64,000 bases of DNA from Embleya scabrispora (GTDB lineage Bacteria > Actinomycetota > Actinomycetes > Streptomycetales > Streptomycetaceae). Position 1 is the first letter of the stretch; every line of letters begins with the position of its first letter. Of the stretch, positions 1-10,557 are shown piece after piece. A program made the translations under genes and the position numbers. The notes under the pieces are model-generated. The model saw only the letters and a list, made by a program, of their open reading frames with translations. It ran no database searches and was not told where the DNA came from. The stretch lies in the NCBI RefSeq assembly GCF_002024165.1, contig NZ_MWQN01000001.1, forward strand, positions 2,170,001 to 2,234,000, written 5' to 3'.

Positions 1-1937
1 TGCGCCATCAGGATCTCTTCCTTGCGGGTGCTGGACGCGTCCACGTCCACCGCCGGGAAGATGCGCTTGTCGGCGAGCTTGCGGTCGAGCTTGAGCTCCA
101 TGTTGCCGGTGCCCTTGAACTCCTCGAAGATCACCTCGTCCATGCGCGAGCCGGTCTCGACGAGCGCGGTGGCGAGGATGGTCAGCGAGCCGCCGTTCTC
201 GATGTTGCGCGCGGCGCCGAAGAACTTCTTCGGCGGGTACAGCGCGGTCGAGTCGACACCACCGGACAGGATGCGGCCGGAGGCGGGCGCCGCGAGGTTG
301 TACGCGCGGCCCAGGCGGGTGATCGAGTCGAGCAGCACGACCACGTCGTGGCCCAGCTCGACCAGGCGCTTGGCCCGCTCGATGGCCAGCTCGGCGACGA
401 TCGTGTGGTCCTCGGCGGGGCGGTCGAAGGTCGAGGAGATGACCTCGCCCTTCACCGACCGCTGCATGTCGGTGACCTCTTCGGGGCGCTCGTCCACGAG
501 CACGACCATCAGGTGGCACTCGGGGTTGTTCACGGTGATCGCGTTGGCGATCGCCTGGAGCACCATCGTCTTGCCCGCCTTCGGCGGCGCGACGATCAGG
601 CCGCGCTGGCCCTTGCCGATCGGCGACACGAGGTCGATGATCCGCGTGGTCAGCGCGCTGGAGTCGGTCTCCAGACGCAGCCGGTCCTGCGGGTACAGGG
701 GGGTCAGCTTGTTGAAGTCGGAGCGCTGGCGGGCCTGTTCCGGCTCCATGCCGTTGACCGTGTCCAGCCGCACGAGGGCGTTGAACTTCTCCCGACGCTC
801 GCCGTCGCGCGGCTGACGCACCGCGCCGACGATCGCGTCACCCTTGCGCAGGCCGTTCTTGCGGACCTGGGCGAGCGAGACGTACACGTCGTTGGAACCG
901 GGCAGGTAGCCCGAGGTCCGCACGAAGGCGTAGTTGTCGAGGATGTCCAGGATGCCCGCGACGGGGACCAGGACGTCGTCGTCGGCCAGCACGGGCTCGT
1001 TGGTCTCGAAGCCCTCGCGGCCGCCGCGACGACGGTTGCGGTCGCGGTAGCGGCCACGACGCCGACGGCCGCCGCCCTCGAAGTCGTCGTCGTCCAGCGG
1101 GCCGTTGTCCTGCTGCTGCTGTTGCTGCTGCTGCTTGCCGCGCTCGCCGCGCTCGGCCCGGTCACCGCGGTCGTTGCCGCGGTCGCCGCGCTCGTTGTTG
1201 CGCTCGCCACGCTCGCCGCGTTCCGCACGCTCACCGCGCTCGGGGCGCTCGCCGCGCTCGTTGTTGCGCTCGCCGCGGTCGCGCCGGTTCTGGCCGCGCT
1301 CGCGCCGCTCGCGGCGGCCCTCGCGCTCGCCGCCCTCGCGCTGCTCGCCCTGCTCCTCGGCGCGCTCGGCGCGCTCGGCCCGCTCGCCACGACGGCGCGT
1401 GCCGGTCTCGGCGACCTCGGCGGTCGGCTCGCCCTGCTCACGCCGCCCACGCCCGTTGGCGGGCGCCTCGGCGGCGGCCTGCTCCGGGATCTCGATCTGC
1501 GTGGCGGTCTCGACCGCCACGCGCGTCCGGGCGGCCCGGCGGGTCCGGGTGGGCGCCTCCGCGGCCGGTGCCTCGGCGGCGACGGCGGGGGCCTCGACGG
1601 GCGCCGCGCCGTTGTCCGCCGCGGTGGCGGCGGCGGCCTTGGCCCTGGTCGCCCGGGCCGGCTTCGTGGCGGCAGCGGCGGCGGGAGCGGCGTCCGAACC
1701 ACCCTGCTTCGCCTGGATGGCCTCGATCAGCTGGCTCTTGCGCATGCGGCCGGTGCCGCTGATGCCGAGACCGGTGGCGACCTGCTGCAGCTCCGCCAGC
1801 ACCATGCCGTTGAGGCCGGTGCCCGTCGAGCGGCGGCGCCGCGTGGCGGGAGCGGGGGCGTCCGCGGTGGCAGCCGCGTCACCCGAGGCGGACGCGGCCT
1901 GCGGCGTTGCGTCCATGAGTTCGGTGGTGTCGCTCAC
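1..1937 (-). CDS. rho: Transcription termination factor Rho (3' end outside window)
   Basis: RNA-dependent ATPase/translocase that ends transcription in the cytoplasm. The GTG start at 1937 has GGAAGG about 8 nt upstream. The N-terminal Rho_N domain ([14 protein letters not shown]) is followed by a long disordered actinobacterial insertion rich in [11 protein letters not shown] repeats, an 8-Gln run (around 1107-1130) and a polybasic stretch. Then come the S1-like RNA-binding fold ([20 protein letters not shown]), Walker A (APPKAGKTM), Walker B-like [15 protein letters not shown] and the Q-loop region ([21 protein letters not shown]). The window edge removes the C-terminus after RKEEILMA. Identification is secure; a large plus-strand open frame opposite it is a codon-bias shadow. 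Confidence 0.97.
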   Translation of the reverse strand, partial: MSDTTELMDATPQAASASGDAAATADAPAPATRRRRSTGTGLNGMVLAELQQVATGLGISGTGRMRKSQLIEAIQAKQGGSDAAPAAAAATKPARATRAKAAAATAADNGAAPVEAPAVAAEAPAAEAPTRTRRAARTRVAVETATQIEIPEQAAAEAPANGRGRREQGEPTAEVAETGTRRRGERAERAERAEEQGEQREGGEREGRRERRERGQNRRDRGERNNERGERPERGERAERGERGERNNERGDRGNDRGDRAERGERGKQQQQQQQQDNGPLDDDDFEGGGRRRRGRYRDRNRRRGGREGFETNEPVLADDDVLVPVAGILDILDNYAFVRTSGYLPGSNDVYVSLAQVRKNGLRKGDAIVGAVRQPRDGERREKFNALVRLDTVNGMEPEQARQRSDFNKLTPLYPQDRLRLETDSSALTTRIIDLVSPIGKGQRGLIVAPPKAGKTMVLQAIANAITVNNPECHLMVVLVDERPEEVTDMQRSVKGEVISSTFDRPAEDHTIVAELAIERAKRLVELGHDVVVLLDSITRLGRAYNLAAPASGRILSGGVDSTALYPPKKFFGAARNIENGGSLTILATALVETGSRMDEVIFEEFKGTGNMELKLDRKLADKRIFPAVDVDASSTRKEEILMA

Positions 1938-2533
1938 GAAGGGTCCTTCCCTGGAGCGGGCGTCGGCCTTGAGGGGGCTCGGCGACCGGTTGTGCTGTCC
2001 GTCCCGCTTCCAGTGCGGTCCGGTGCGGTGGTCCGCCGGATGGCGGGAATCATCGAAAATGTGCCCGGTACTGCGAGGATCGGGCTCATATATGCCTGTG
2101 GGGGCTCGTATTCCTGTAGGGGCTCGACTTCCTGCGAAGGAACAGCCCTCGGGTCCCCGGGATGAGCTCGACGCGGCGCGGTGGTCCCGCCGGTCTGTAT
2201 CGGGGAGCCACGTTCGTCACGAAGGACAGGCAGGAGGGGAAACTCCCAAAGGATCGTGGCCACAGAGCACCGAACGCGCCCAACCCTGTGCGGGCGGGGG
2301 ATCTGGTGCGGTGATGACGCTAACACTACCGGACCCAAGAGACATTCCCCCACCCCATCGCTCCCCCGGCACAGCCCATTTTTCTCCGGTGACGCAGTTC
2401 CTGCGGTAATGCGGTGGAGTGAACGGATCCACCGCCGTCACCGTCGCCGACTCGCCGCCCGGCTGCGCCGAGTGTGCCGCCGGTCCGGTTCCGACCTACC
2501 GGGCGTACTGCCAACGAACGGCGAGTACGCAGG
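1938..2533. other. rho 5' leader / intergenic region
   Basis: About 600 bp between rho and thrB with no convincing gene on either strand; open frames here lack RBS and family resemblance. It must hold the rho promoter and leader, but I could not fix -35/-10 boxes. The only distinct structure is the triple 18-bp repeat listed separately. Confidence 0.5.
2082..2136 (-). repeat. Three tandem ~18-bp repeats in rho leader
   Basis: Consecutive units at 2082-2100, 2101-2118 and 2119-2136 share the plus-strand pattern GGGGCTCG-TATTCCTGT (GGGCTCATATATGCCTGTG, GGGGCTCGTATTCCTGTA, GGGGCTCGACTTCCTGCG). They lie 145-200 nt upstream of the rho start, so they would be in the untranslated leader. Role unknown. 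Confidence 0.7.
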
Positions 2534-3448
2534 TCACGCCAGTGGCATGACGCTTGCTCCGGCCCCGTCCACGTCCAATTGCCGAACCACCCAATCGGGC
2601 CCGGCAGTGCCGATCGCCTCGTCCACGCGGTCGGGTGTGACCAGGGCGAGTACGGTCGGCCCCGCGCCGGAGACGACCGCGGCCATCCCCTGTGCGCGCA
2701 GCTTGTCGATCAATTCGGCGCTCGCCGGCATCGCGGGCGCCCGGTACGTCTGGTGCAGTCGATCCTCGGTCGCGGCGAAGAGCAGATCGGGCCGCGAGGT
2801 GAGCGCGGTGACCAGCAGCGCGGCGCGCCCCGCGTTGGCCGAGGCGTCGCGATGGGTCACCTTGGCCGGCAGCAGACCGCGCGCGACCTCGGTGGACAGC
2901 GGGGTGGAAGGTACGAACACGACGGGAGATATACCCCGGTCGGGGCTCGATCGCACCGCCCGGGGGCCGTCCTCGTCGGTCCACGCGATGGTGAAGCCGC
3001 CGAGCAGACACGCCGCGACGTTGTCGGGGTGTCCTTCGAGTTCGGTGGCCAGGGCGAGCGCGGCCTCGTCGTCGAGCCGTTCGGCGCCGCCTATGGTCAG
3101 CGCCCGGGCGGCGATCACCCCGGCGCAGATGGCGGCGGCCGACGAACCCAGGCCGCGGCCGTGCGGGATGCGGTTGGCGCAGACGACGTCCAGGCCGGGC
3201 GGGCGGCCGCCCATCGCCTCGAACGCGGCGTGGGCCGCGCGAACGACCAGGTGGTTCTCGTCGCGGGACAGGTCGTCGGCGCCCTCACCTGCGATGTCGA
3301 TCGACAAGCCCTCGTCCGCGACCCGGATCGCGACGTCGTCGTACAGTCCGAGCGCGAGTCCGAACGCGTCGAACCCGGGACCCAGGTTGGCGCTCGTGGC
3401 CGGGACGCGAACCCGGACGGGGGCGGCACGGAATGCGGGGCCGGCCAT
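2534..3448 (-). CDS. thrB: Homoserine kinase
   Basis: GHMP-family kinase that phosphorylates L-homoserine for threonine synthesis in the cytoplasm. It has the N-terminal VRVPATSANLGPGFDAFG motif, the glycine-rich ATP loop PHGRGLGSSAAAI near residue 100 and the C-terminal SGAGPTVLAL motif. Length (304 aa) is normal for ThrB. The ATG at 3448 is chosen because family homology starts immediately after it. The frame runs on upstream to 3484, and a GTG four codons before the ATG sits almost on top of an AGGAGG, too close to be the start. thrC lies 789 bp upstream, so thrB probably has its own promoter. Confidence 0.95.
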   Translation of the reverse strand: MAGPAFRAAPVRVRVPATSANLGPGFDAFGLALGLYDDVAIRVADEGLSIDIAGEGADDLSRDENHLVVRAAHAAFEAMGGRPPGLDVVCANRIPHGRGLGSSAAAICAGVIAARALTIGGAERLDDEAALALATELEGHPDNVAACLLGGFTIAWTDEDGPRAVRSSPDRGISPVVFVPSTPLSTEVARGLLPAKVTHRDASANAGRAALLVTALTSRPDLLFAATEDRLHQTYRAPAMPASAELIDKLRAQGMAAVVSGAGPTVLALVTPDRVDEAIGTAGPDWVVRQLDVDGAGASVMPLA

Positions 3449-4159
3449 ACGCGTGGACACTCCTCCTCGTGGAGTTCCGGGCACCTTCGCGGGACGGTCC
3501 GAACCGGTGGCGCGTTCGGGAAATCGCGGGTGCTGCGGAACGGCAGGAACAGACGCGAGACTCGGGCGGCATGCGCCGCGGAACGAGTGGAAGGTCGCGT
3601 CCGGTGATCAGCCTACCGAAGGTGCGTTCCCTCGCGGGACACCGTAACCACCGCGTCGTGGGATTGGTACCGGAAATGGGATCGAAAAGGATCGGTGGCG
3701 GTCGGCGGTCGATCATGGACCGACCTGATTCGATCTTGTCGCCGATCGTGCGCCGATCGGGTGTTTCTGCCGGCGGTGCGCCCGAATGGCCGCGCCGGAC
3801 GGCCGTCGCGCGCGTCGGGCCGGGACGCCGACCAGGCACTTCGGGCGGATGTGCCGCCGGAGCACGCGGGTGGGTGGCCGAATCGGGTACGCCCGCCGAG
3901 CGGCTCGAAGGGGCCGTGGTGGGGCTCGCGCCGGGCGTGTCCCACTCGGTCGCTCGACTGGCGACTTTTTCCGAGTCGCTCGCTTGGCGGGCGGCATTCC
4001 CGGCGGATATTCGCGGGTGTGCGGCTTCGGAGGGAATTCGACTTCGGGAGTGTCGGCCGCGCGGGTATCGGCTTCGCGGGGGTGCGACTCGGCCCATGTG
4101 GGCGTTACACGTATCGGTGCCGAAGGCGGTGGTTGTCGCGCGTGTCGTCGTGGCGCGTG
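3449..4159. other. thrB-thrC intergenic region, no gene seen
   Basis: About 700 bp of GC-rich DNA in which all frames are open by codon bias only. No family motif, no RBS-start pair and no RNA gene were recognised. The thrB promoter should be in the part nearest 3449. Confidence 0.5.
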
Positions 4160-4195
4160 CGCGTCGGCCACCCGCTTTCGCGGGTGGCCGACGCG
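4160..4195 (-). terminator. Perfect hairpin downstream of thrC
   Basis: A perfect 16-bp stem (4160-4175 with 4180-4195) closes a TTTC loop, 43 bp past the thrC stop. There is no clear U-tract, which is common for streptomycete terminators. It separates thrC from thrB. Confidence 0.8.
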
Positions 4196-4237
4196 TCGTG
4201 GTCGACGCCGAGTGCGGTGTGCGTGTGCGGTGTGCGG

Positions 4238-5320
4238 TCAGCCCAGGCCGAGTTGCGCGGCCGCGGCGGCGGCGTCGATCGGGACGACGATCGGCTTGGG
4301 CGCGCCGGCGACGGCCCAGTCGGGGTCCTTGAGGCCGTTGCCGGTGACCGTGCAGACGATCCGCTGACCCGGGTCGACCCGGCCCTGTTCGGCCGCCTGG
4401 AGCAATCCGGCCACACTCGCGGCGGACGCGGGCTCCACGAAGACGCCCTCCTGCGCGGCCAGGAGGCGGTAGGCCGACAGGATCTGACGGTCGGTCACCG
4501 ACTCGATGTGGCCGCCGGATTCGTCCCGCGCGGCGATCGCGAGGTCCCACGAGGCGGGGTTGCCGATCCGGATCGCGGTGGCGATCGTCTGCGGCGAAAG
4601 CACCGGCGCGCCGTTGACCAGCGGCGCCGAACCGGCCGCCTGGTAGCCCCACATGCGCGGGCGGCGGGCCGCGAGGCCGTCGGCGGCGTACTCGCCGTAG
4701 CCCTTCCAGTACGCGGTGATGTTGCCCGCGTTGCCGACCGGCAGCACGTGGATGTCGGGCGCGTCGCCGAGCATGTCCACGATCTCGAAGGCGGCGGTCT
4801 TCTGGCCCTCGATGCGCACCGGGTTGACCGAGTTCACCAGCGCGACCGGATACTTTTCGGCCAGATCGCGGGCCAGGGTCAGGCAGTCGTCGAAGTTGCC
4901 GTCGACCTGCAGGATGCGCGCGCCGTGCACGAGGGCCTGGCCCATCTTGCCGAGCGCGATCTTGCCCTGCGGAACGAGTACGGCGCACACCATGCCGGCG
5001 CGCACCGCGTAGGCCGCGGCGGAGGCCGAGGTGTTGCCGGTGGAGGCGCAGATGACCGCCTGGGCCCCCGCCTCCTTGGCCTTGGAGATGGCCATCGTCA
5101 TCCCGCGGTCCTTGAAGGACCCGGTCGGATTGGCCCCCTCGACCTTGAGGTGAACATCACATCCGGTGCGCTCGGAGAGCACCTGGGCCGGGACCAGCGG
5201 CGTGCCACCCTCACGCAGGGTGACCACCGGTGTGCTCGCCGAGACCGGCAGTCGGTCGCGGTATTCCTTGATGACCCCGCGCCACTGTGTGGTGCGGACG
5301 CCTTCCTTGAGCGCGCTCAC
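4238..5320 (-). CDS. thrC: Threonine synthase
   Basis: PLP enzyme converting O-phosphohomoserine to threonine. The PLP lysine is K70 in [12 protein letters not shown]. The substrate/PLP loops [16 protein letters not shown] and [16 protein letters not shown] are intact and the 360-aa length is typical of the short actinobacterial form. The start lies 6 bp downstream of the hom stop, so the two genes are surely co-transcribed. A strong hairpin follows the gene. Confidence 0.97.
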   Translation of the reverse strand: MSALKEGVRTTQWRGVIKEYRDRLPVSASTPVVTLREGGTPLVPAQVLSERTGCDVHLKVEGANPTGSFKDRGMTMAISKAKEAGAQAVICASTGNTSASAAAYAVRAGMVCAVLVPQGKIALGKMGQALVHGARILQVDGNFDDCLTLARDLAEKYPVALVNSVNPVRIEGQKTAAFEIVDMLGDAPDIHVLPVGNAGNITAYWKGYGEYAADGLAARRPRMWGYQAAGSAPLVNGAPVLSPQTIATAIRIGNPASWDLAIAARDESGGHIESVTDRQILSAYRLLAAQEGVFVEPASAASVAGLLQAAEQGRVDPGQRIVCTVTGNGLKDPDWAVAGAPKPIVVPIDAAAAAAQLGLG

Positions 5321-5326
5321 GGTCCT

Positions 5327-6619
5327 CTACTCCCCTTCGACCCGCATGATGCCTGCGATGTCACGGACGATGTCCATACCGCGCAGATCGGCGACGGTCG
5401 CCGCGAGCGCGGCGTCGGTGGCGGTATGGGTGACGATCACGAGTGTGGCATCCCCGTCCCGGCCCTGTTGACGCACCGTGTCGATGGACACATCGTGCTG
5501 GGCGAAGACCGCGGCGACCTGGGCCAGGACACCGGCGCGGTCGGCCACGTCCAGGCTCAGGTGGTAGCGGGTGCGGGCGATGCCCACCGGCTGCGGGGTG
5601 AGCGCCGCGTACGCGGATTCGCCGGGCCCGGTGGCGCCGGAGAGCTTGTTGCGGCAGACCGCGACCAGGTCGCCCAGGACCGCGCTGGCGGTCGGCGCGC
5701 CACCGGCGCCGGGGCCGTAGAACATCAACTGCCCGGCCGCCTCCGACTCGACGAAGACCGCGTTGTACGCCTCGCGCACCGACGCGAGCGGGTGCGAGCG
5801 CGGAATCATCGCGGGGTGTACGCGGGCACTCACGCTCTGCCCGTCGGCGCCGCGCTCGCAGATCGCGAGCAGTTTCACCACGCAGTCCATCGCCTTGGCC
5901 GAGGCCACGTCGGCGGCGCTGACCTCGGTGATGCCCTCGCGGTACACATCGGCCGCGGTCACCCGGGTGTGGAACGCCAGGCCGGCCAGGATCGCGGCCT
6001 TGGCGGCGGCGTCGAAGCCCTCGATGTCGGCCGTGGGGTCGGCCTCGGCGTAGCCGAGCGCGGTGGCCTCGTCCAGCGCCTCGGCGAAGCCGGCGCCGGT
6101 GGTGTCCATCCGGTCCAGGATGAAGTTGGTGGTGCCGTTGACGATGCCGAGCACCCGCTCGACCTTGTCGCCGGCCAGCGACTCGCGCAGCGGACGCAGG
6201 AGCGGGATGGCGCCGGCGACGGCGGCCTCGTAGTAGAGGTCCACGCCGTGTTTCGCGGCGGAGGCGTGCAGCGTCGAGCCGTCCTCGGCGAGCAGGGCCT
6301 TGTTGGCGGAGACCACGGAGGCGCCGTGCTCCATCGCGGACAGGATCAGTCCGCGGGCGGGCTCGATGCCGCCGATCACCTCGACCACCACGTCGATGTC
6401 GTCGCGTTTGACGAGTTCGACGGCGTCGGTGGTGATCAGCGCGGGGTCGATGCCCGCGCGCTCGCGCCCGCCCCGGCGTACGGCCACGCCGGCGAGTTCG
6501 ACGGGGGCCCCGATCCGGGCGGCGAGGTCGGTCGCGTGCGTCGTCATGATGCGGGCCACTTCGGAGCCGACCACACCACAACCGAGCAGCGCCACCTTCA
6601 GCGGCTGCGTACGCATCAT
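5327..6619 (-). CDS. hom: Homoserine dehydrogenase
   Basis: NAD(P)-dependent reduction of aspartate semialdehyde to homoserine, the entry to threonine and methionine synthesis. The N-terminal Rossmann motif is LLGCGVVGSEVA. The catalytic core contains GIVNGTTNFILDRM and EADPTADIEGFDAAAKAAILA, and a C-terminal ACT domain begins near residue 350 (HLSLDVADRAGVLAQV), implying feedback control by threonine. Length is 430 aa. First gene of hom-thrC; its promoter should lie in 6620-6780, upstream of the lysA terminator. Confidence 0.97.
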   Translation of the reverse strand: MMRTQPLKVALLGCGVVGSEVARIMTTHATDLAARIGAPVELAGVAVRRGGRERAGIDPALITTDAVELVKRDDIDVVVEVIGGIEPARGLILSAMEHGASVVSANKALLAEDGSTLHASAAKHGVDLYYEAAVAGAIPLLRPLRESLAGDKVERVLGIVNGTTNFILDRMDTTGAGFAEALDEATALGYAEADPTADIEGFDAAAKAAILAGLAFHTRVTAADVYREGITEVSAADVASAKAMDCVVKLLAICERGADGQSVSARVHPAMIPRSHPLASVREAYNAVFVESEAAGQLMFYGPGAGGAPTASAVLGDLVAVCRNKLSGATGPGESAYAALTPQPVGIARTRYHLSLDVADRAGVLAQVAAVFAQHDVSIDTVRQQGRDGDATLVIVTHTATDAALAATVADLRGMDIVRDIAGIMRVEGE

Positions 6620-6809
6620 CCGACCTCACTTCTCGAAGACAAAGGTTGTCCGAGTCTGCCGTCCCGGCGGGTTTCCGGCGACGGGCAGTGCCGACAAGTG
6701 TCGCTCGGATCCGGGCCGGAACCGGCTGTGGTCCAGGATCCGAGACGGGAATTCTTGCGGCTCGACTCGGTGCCGACGGGATTTTCTCCCGTCGATTTTC
6801 TCCCGTGCG

Positions 6810-6835
6810 CGGGGGCCGCCGGCTGGCGGCCCCCG
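6810..6835 (-). terminator. lysA terminator hairpin
   Basis: Perfect 11-bp GC stem (6810-6820 with 6825-6835), loop GGCT, 15 bp past the lysA stop. A second 8-bp hairpin with loop TTTTC (6774-6794) and a 14-bp direct repeat (6780-6793, 6794-6807) lie just beyond. Confidence 0.8.
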
Positions 6836-6849
6836 ACGAGGTGTCCCGC

Positions 6850-8238
6850 TCAGCCGACGTCGAGGGCCAGCAGGTCCGCTTCGGTCTCGCGGCGCACGAT
6901 CACGCGCGCCTCGCCGTCGTGTACCGCGATCACCGGGGGGCGGGTCACGTGGTTGTAGTTGCTCGCCATCGAGCGGCAGTAGGCGCCGGTGGCCGGCACC
7001 GCGATCAGGTCGCCGGGGGCCAGGTCGGCGGGCAGGTACGCGTCGCGCACGACGATGTCGCCGGACTCGCAGTGCCGGCCCACCACGCGCGAGAGCATCG
7101 GCGCGGCGTCGCTGGTCCGGGAGACGAGCGTCACGGTGTACTCGGCGTCGTAGAGCGCGGTGCGGATGTTGTCCGACATCCCGCCGTCGACGCTGACGTA
7201 GGTGCGCAGGCCCTCCAGGGGCTTGATGGTGCCCACCTCGTACAGGGTGAACGTGCCCGGTCCGGCGATCGCCCGGCCGGGTTCGACGGACAGCCGGGGC
7301 GCGGCCAGGCCGGCCGCCGCGCACTCGCGGCGCACGATGTCCAGGAGCGAGGCGGCGATCGTGGCGGGCTGCTGCGGGTCGTCGGCGGAGGTGTAGGCGA
7401 TGCCGAGGCCGCCGCCGAGGTCGATCTCGGGCAGCTCCACCCCGTGCTCGTCGCGGACCGCGACCAGCAGGCCGACCACGCGGCGCGCGGCGACCTCGAA
7501 GCCGGCCGTGTCGAAGATCTGCGAGCCGATGTGCGAGTGCAGGCCGATCAGTTCGAGCGCGTCGAGCTTGCGGATCCGGCGCACCGCCTCGGCGGCCTGC
7601 CCGTCGGCGAGCGAGAAGCCGAACTTCTGGTCCTCGTGCGCGGTGGCGATGAACTCGTGGGTGTGCGCCTCGACCCCGACGGTGATCCGGACCAGCACCT
7701 TTTGCCGGACACCGCGCCGGTCGGCCAGGAAGGCGAGCCGGCTGATCTCCTCGAAGGAGTCGACCACGATCCGGCCGACGCCGGCGTCGAGGGCGCGGTC
7801 GAGTTCGTCGGTGGACTTGTTGTTGCCGTGGAAGGCGATCCGGGCCGGGTCCATGCCGGCGGACAGCGCGATGGCGAGTTCGCCGGCGGTGCACACGTCC
7901 AGGTTCAGGCCCTCCTCGGCGATCCAGCGCACGAGCGCGCGGCAGAGGAAGGCCTTGCCGGCGTAGAACACGTCGGCGCCCTCGAACGCCTCGCGCCAGT
8001 CCCGGCAGCGGGCCCGGAAGTCGGCCTCGTCCAGGATGTAGGCGGGGGTGCCGAACTCGCGGGCCAGGTCGCGGACGTCCAGGCCGGCGACGGTGACCAC
8101 GCCGTCGGCCCCGCGGGCGGCGGTGGTGGGCCAGATCTTCGGGTCGAGCAGGGCCAGGTCCTCCGGCGCGACGGGCGGTGCGCCGTCGGGCAGGACGTCC
8201 GCGTGGCGGGGACCGGCGGGGTGGGCGGAGCGGCTCAT
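6850..8238 (-). CDS. lysA: Diaminopimelate decarboxylase
   Basis: PLP fold-III decarboxylase making L-lysine from meso-diaminopimelate. The PLP lysine is K95 in [34 protein letters not shown] and the active-site Cys in GRHCESGDI are all present, as is the C-terminal [12 protein letters not shown]. Length is 462 aa. The protein starts at 8238 in a GC-rich leader; a shorter start is possible because the first 30 residues are not conserved. It precedes hom in the streptomycete order. Confidence 0.96.
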   Translation of the reverse strand: MSRSAHPAGPRHADVLPDGAPPVAPEDLALLDPKIWPTTAARGADGVVTVAGLDVRDLAREFGTPAYILDEADFRARCRDWREAFEGADVFYAGKAFLCRALVRWIAEEGLNLDVCTAGELAIALSAGMDPARIAFHGNNKSTDELDRALDAGVGRIVVDSFEEISRLAFLADRRGVRQKVLVRITVGVEAHTHEFIATAHEDQKFGFSLADGQAAEAVRRIRKLDALELIGLHSHIGSQIFDTAGFEVAARRVVGLLVAVRDEHGVELPEIDLGGGLGIAYTSADDPQQPATIAASLLDIVRRECAAAGLAAPRLSVEPGRAIAGPGTFTLYEVGTIKPLEGLRTYVSVDGGMSDNIRTALYDAEYTVTLVSRTSDAAPMLSRVVGRHCESGDIVVRDAYLPADLAPGDLIAVPATGAYCRSMASNYNHVTRPPVIAVHDGEARVIVRRETEADLLALDVG

Positions 8239-8377
8239 GTCGTGGTGCTCCCCTTGGGGTCAGGGCGTCGGTGGGTGTCGGGGGTGTCCGTCGGGCGGGT
8301 CCGGCGGTGGATGTCGGTCGGTGCCGGCCGGCCGTATCCGGCGGTGGTGTCCGTCTGTGCGTCGGGGCGGGTACGAC

Positions 8378-8411
8378 CGAAGGCCGGGCAAGTACTTCCG
8401 CCCGGCCTTCG
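8378..8411 (-). terminator. argS terminator hairpin
   Basis: Perfect 12-bp stem (8378-8389 with 8400-8411) with a 10-nt loop, about 30 bp after the argS stop and upstream of lysA. Confidence 0.75.
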
Positions 8412-8441
8412 ACCTGTCGCCTGTTGCGTTGTGACGATCCG

Positions 8442-10100
8442 TCACATGCGCTCGGGGGCGGACACCCCCAGGAGGGCGAGGCCGTTGGCCACCACGGTTT
8501 TCGCGGCTTCGGCCAGCCACATTCGGGCGTACGTCAGGTCGGTGACCGCTTCCTCGCCCTTCGGCAGGATCTGACAGTGGTCGTAGAAGCGGTGGTACGT
8601 GCCGGCCAACTGTTCGAGGTAGCGCGCGACGTGGTGCGGCTCGCGCATCTCGGCGGCCTTGGCGACCACGCGCGGGAACTCGCCGAGCATGCCCAGCAGG
8701 TCGGACTCCCACTCGGTGGAGAGCAGTTCCGGCTTGAACTCGCCCTTGACGATGCCGCGTTCGGCCGCCTTGCGCTCGACGGAGGACATCCGCGCGTGCG
8801 CGTACTGAACGTAGAACACCGGGTTCTCGTTCTTGTGCGACGTGAGGATGTCGATGTCGAGGGTGATGGTGGAGTCGGTGGACGAGCGGGCCAGCGAGTA
8901 GCGCGCGGCGTCGACGCCGATCCACTCCACGACGTCGTCGATGGTGATGATGTTGCCCGCGCGCTTGGACATCCGGACCTCTTCGCCGGCGCGCATCATC
9001 TTCACGAACTGGCCGACGATGACCTCGATGTTGTGCTCGGGGTCGTCGCCCGCGCAGGCCACGATCGCCTTGAGCCGCCCGACGTAGCCGTGGTGGTCGG
9101 CGCCGAGCATGTACACGGCGACCTCGTTGCCCCGGTCGCGCTTGTTCAGGTAGTACGCGGCGTCGGAGGCGAAGTAGGTCTTCTCACCGTCGGACTTGAT
9201 CAGGACACGGTCCTTGTCGTCCCCGTAGTCCGTGGTGCGCAGCCAGATCGCGCCGTTGTCGTCGTAGACGTGGCCCTGCTCGCGCAGCCGCTCGATCGCC
9301 TTCTCCACCGCGCCGGAGGCGTGCAGCGTGGTCTCGGAGAACCAGACGTCGAAGTGCGCGCCGAAGTTCTCCATCGAGCGCTGGATCTCGGCGACCATCA
9401 GCCGCAGTCCGGTGGCCCGGAAGATCTTCTCCTGAAGGGCCTCGTCCATGCCGAGCACGTCGGGGTGCTCGGCGAGGATGTCGGCGGCGATGTCGTTGAT
9501 GTACGCGCCGACGTAGCCGTCCTCGGGCACGGGCCGCTTGTTCGCCGCCGCCATCAGCGACTTGCCGAACTTGTCGATCTGTACGCCGGCGTCGTTGATG
9601 TAGTACTCGGTCGTGACGTCGGCGCCGGACGCGCGCAGGATCCGCCCGAGCGAGTCGCCGACGGCGGCCCAGCGCACCCCGCCGATGTGGATCGGCCCGG
9701 TCGGGTTGGCGGACACGAACTCAAGGTTGATCTTCAGCCCGTCGAACGCGTTGTTGCTGCCGTAGTCGGCGCCGGCGTCGACGATGGCGCGGGCCAGCTC
9801 GCCCTGGGCGGCGGTGTCGACCGTGATGTTGAGGAAGCCGGGACCGGCCACGTCGACCTTCGTGATGCCGGGCACCCGCGCGATGCGCGCGGCCAACAGC
9901 TCGGCGATCTCCCGCGGCGCCCGCTTCGCCGGCTTCGCGAGCTGCAGCGCGATGTTCGTCGCGTAGTCGCCGTGCTCGCGGTTCTTCGGTCGCTCCACCG
10001 TCGTGCTCTCGGGCACGGCAACGGCGAGCTCGCCCGCCTCGACGGCGGCACGAACCGCGGACAACACTGACTGCGAAAGCTCTGCGGGGGTCACGCGCAC
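8442..10100 (-). CDS. argS: Arginyl-tRNA synthetase
   Basis: Class I aminoacyl-tRNA synthetase charging tRNA-Arg. The N-terminal additional domain is followed by the HIGH-type motif in SANPTGPIHIGGVRWAA, the KMSKS-type motif in EVRMSKRAGNIITIDD and the C-terminal DALR anticodon-binding domain (VQYAHARMSSVERKA to the end, LGVSAPERM). Length is 552 aa. Incidentally, its substrate tRNA-Arg(CCG) is encoded 590 bp away on the other strand. Confidence 0.97.
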   Translation of the reverse strand: MRVTPAELSQSVLSAVRAAVEAGELAVAVPESTTVERPKNREHGDYATNIALQLAKPAKRAPREIAELLAARIARVPGITKVDVAGPGFLNITVDTAAQGELARAIVDAGADYGSNNAFDGLKINLEFVSANPTGPIHIGGVRWAAVGDSLGRILRASGADVTTEYYINDAGVQIDKFGKSLMAAANKRPVPEDGYVGAYINDIAADILAEHPDVLGMDEALQEKIFRATGLRLMVAEIQRSMENFGAHFDVWFSETTLHASGAVEKAIERLREQGHVYDDNGAIWLRTTDYGDDKDRVLIKSDGEKTYFASDAAYYLNKRDRGNEVAVYMLGADHHGYVGRLKAIVACAGDDPEHNIEVIVGQFVKMMRAGEEVRMSKRAGNIITIDDVVEWIGVDAARYSLARSSTDSTITLDIDILTSHKNENPVFYVQYAHARMSSVERKAAERGIVKGEFKPELLSTEWESDLLGMLGEFPRVVAKAAEMREPHHVARYLEQLAGTYHRFYDHCQILPKGEEAVTDLTYARMWLAEAAKTVVANGLALLGVSAPERM

Positions 10101-10124
10101 AAGGGTAGGCGACCCGCCGACCGA

Positions 10125-10141
10125 CCCGCCCGGCGGGCGGG
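10125..10141 (-). terminator. Short GC hairpin after response regulator
   Basis: CCCGCCC-GGC-GGGCGGG perfect stem in the 46-bp gap between the response-regulator stop and the argS start. It could weakly terminate the upstream gene or lie in the argS leader. Confidence 0.45.
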
Positions 10142-10146
10142 GTAGG

Positions 10147-10557
10147 TCATTCGGGTGACAGTCCGGTCCCCGGCTCCGGCGACAGCGCCCGCACGAGCCG
10201 AATCAACTGCTCGGGATGAAACGGCTTGGTCAGATACCCGTCGACCCCCACCGCCCGGGCCCGCGAGAAATCCTCGTCCTGCGCACAGGCACTGATCATC
10301 AAGATCTTCAGCCCCTTGGTCCGCGGATCCGCCCGCAACCGCGCAGCCGTCCCGATCCCGTCCAGATGCGGCATGACCACGTCGAGCGTCACCAGATCCG
10401 GCCGCACCTCGTGCACGAGCCGCAGACACTCCTCCCCATCGCGGGCGGTGCTCACCACGAACCCCTCCAGCCGCAGATTGACCGCGATCAGCCGCCGAAT
10501 CACCTCGTCGTCATCCACGACAAGGACCCGCGCCGCCTCACCACCAATCCCGCCCAC
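10147..10557 (-). CDS. Single-domain response regulator (CheY-like)
   Basis: A stand-alone receiver domain: acidic pocket VLVVDDDE, phospho-acceptor Asp in LVTLDVVMPHLDG and conserved Lys in GYLTKPFHPEQL. There is no output domain (about 136 aa), so it probably acts by protein-protein contact in a phosphorelay. The GTG at 10557 is the first plausible start before the receiver. The frame extends upstream to 10650 through a low-complexity Gly/Trp/Pro stretch that looks non-coding. No partner kinase is visible. Confidence 0.85.
   Translation of the reverse strand: MGGIGGEAARVLVVDDDEVIRRLIAVNLRLEGFVVSTARDGEECLRLVHEVRPDLVTLDVVMPHLDGIGTAARLRADPRTKGLKILMISACAQDEDFSRARAVGVDGYLTKPFHPEQLIRLVRALSPEPGTGLSPE

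Noticed and set aside
348-2165. 605-codon open frame opposite rho
   Set aside because: Low-complexity Ala/Leu/Val sequence mirrored from the Arg/Glu-rich Rho insertion; codon-bias shadow.
3695-6958. 1087-codon frame opposite thrC and hom
   Set aside because: Covers two unmistakable minus-strand genes; His/Asp/Gly/Arg-rich composition typical of antisense frames at high GC.
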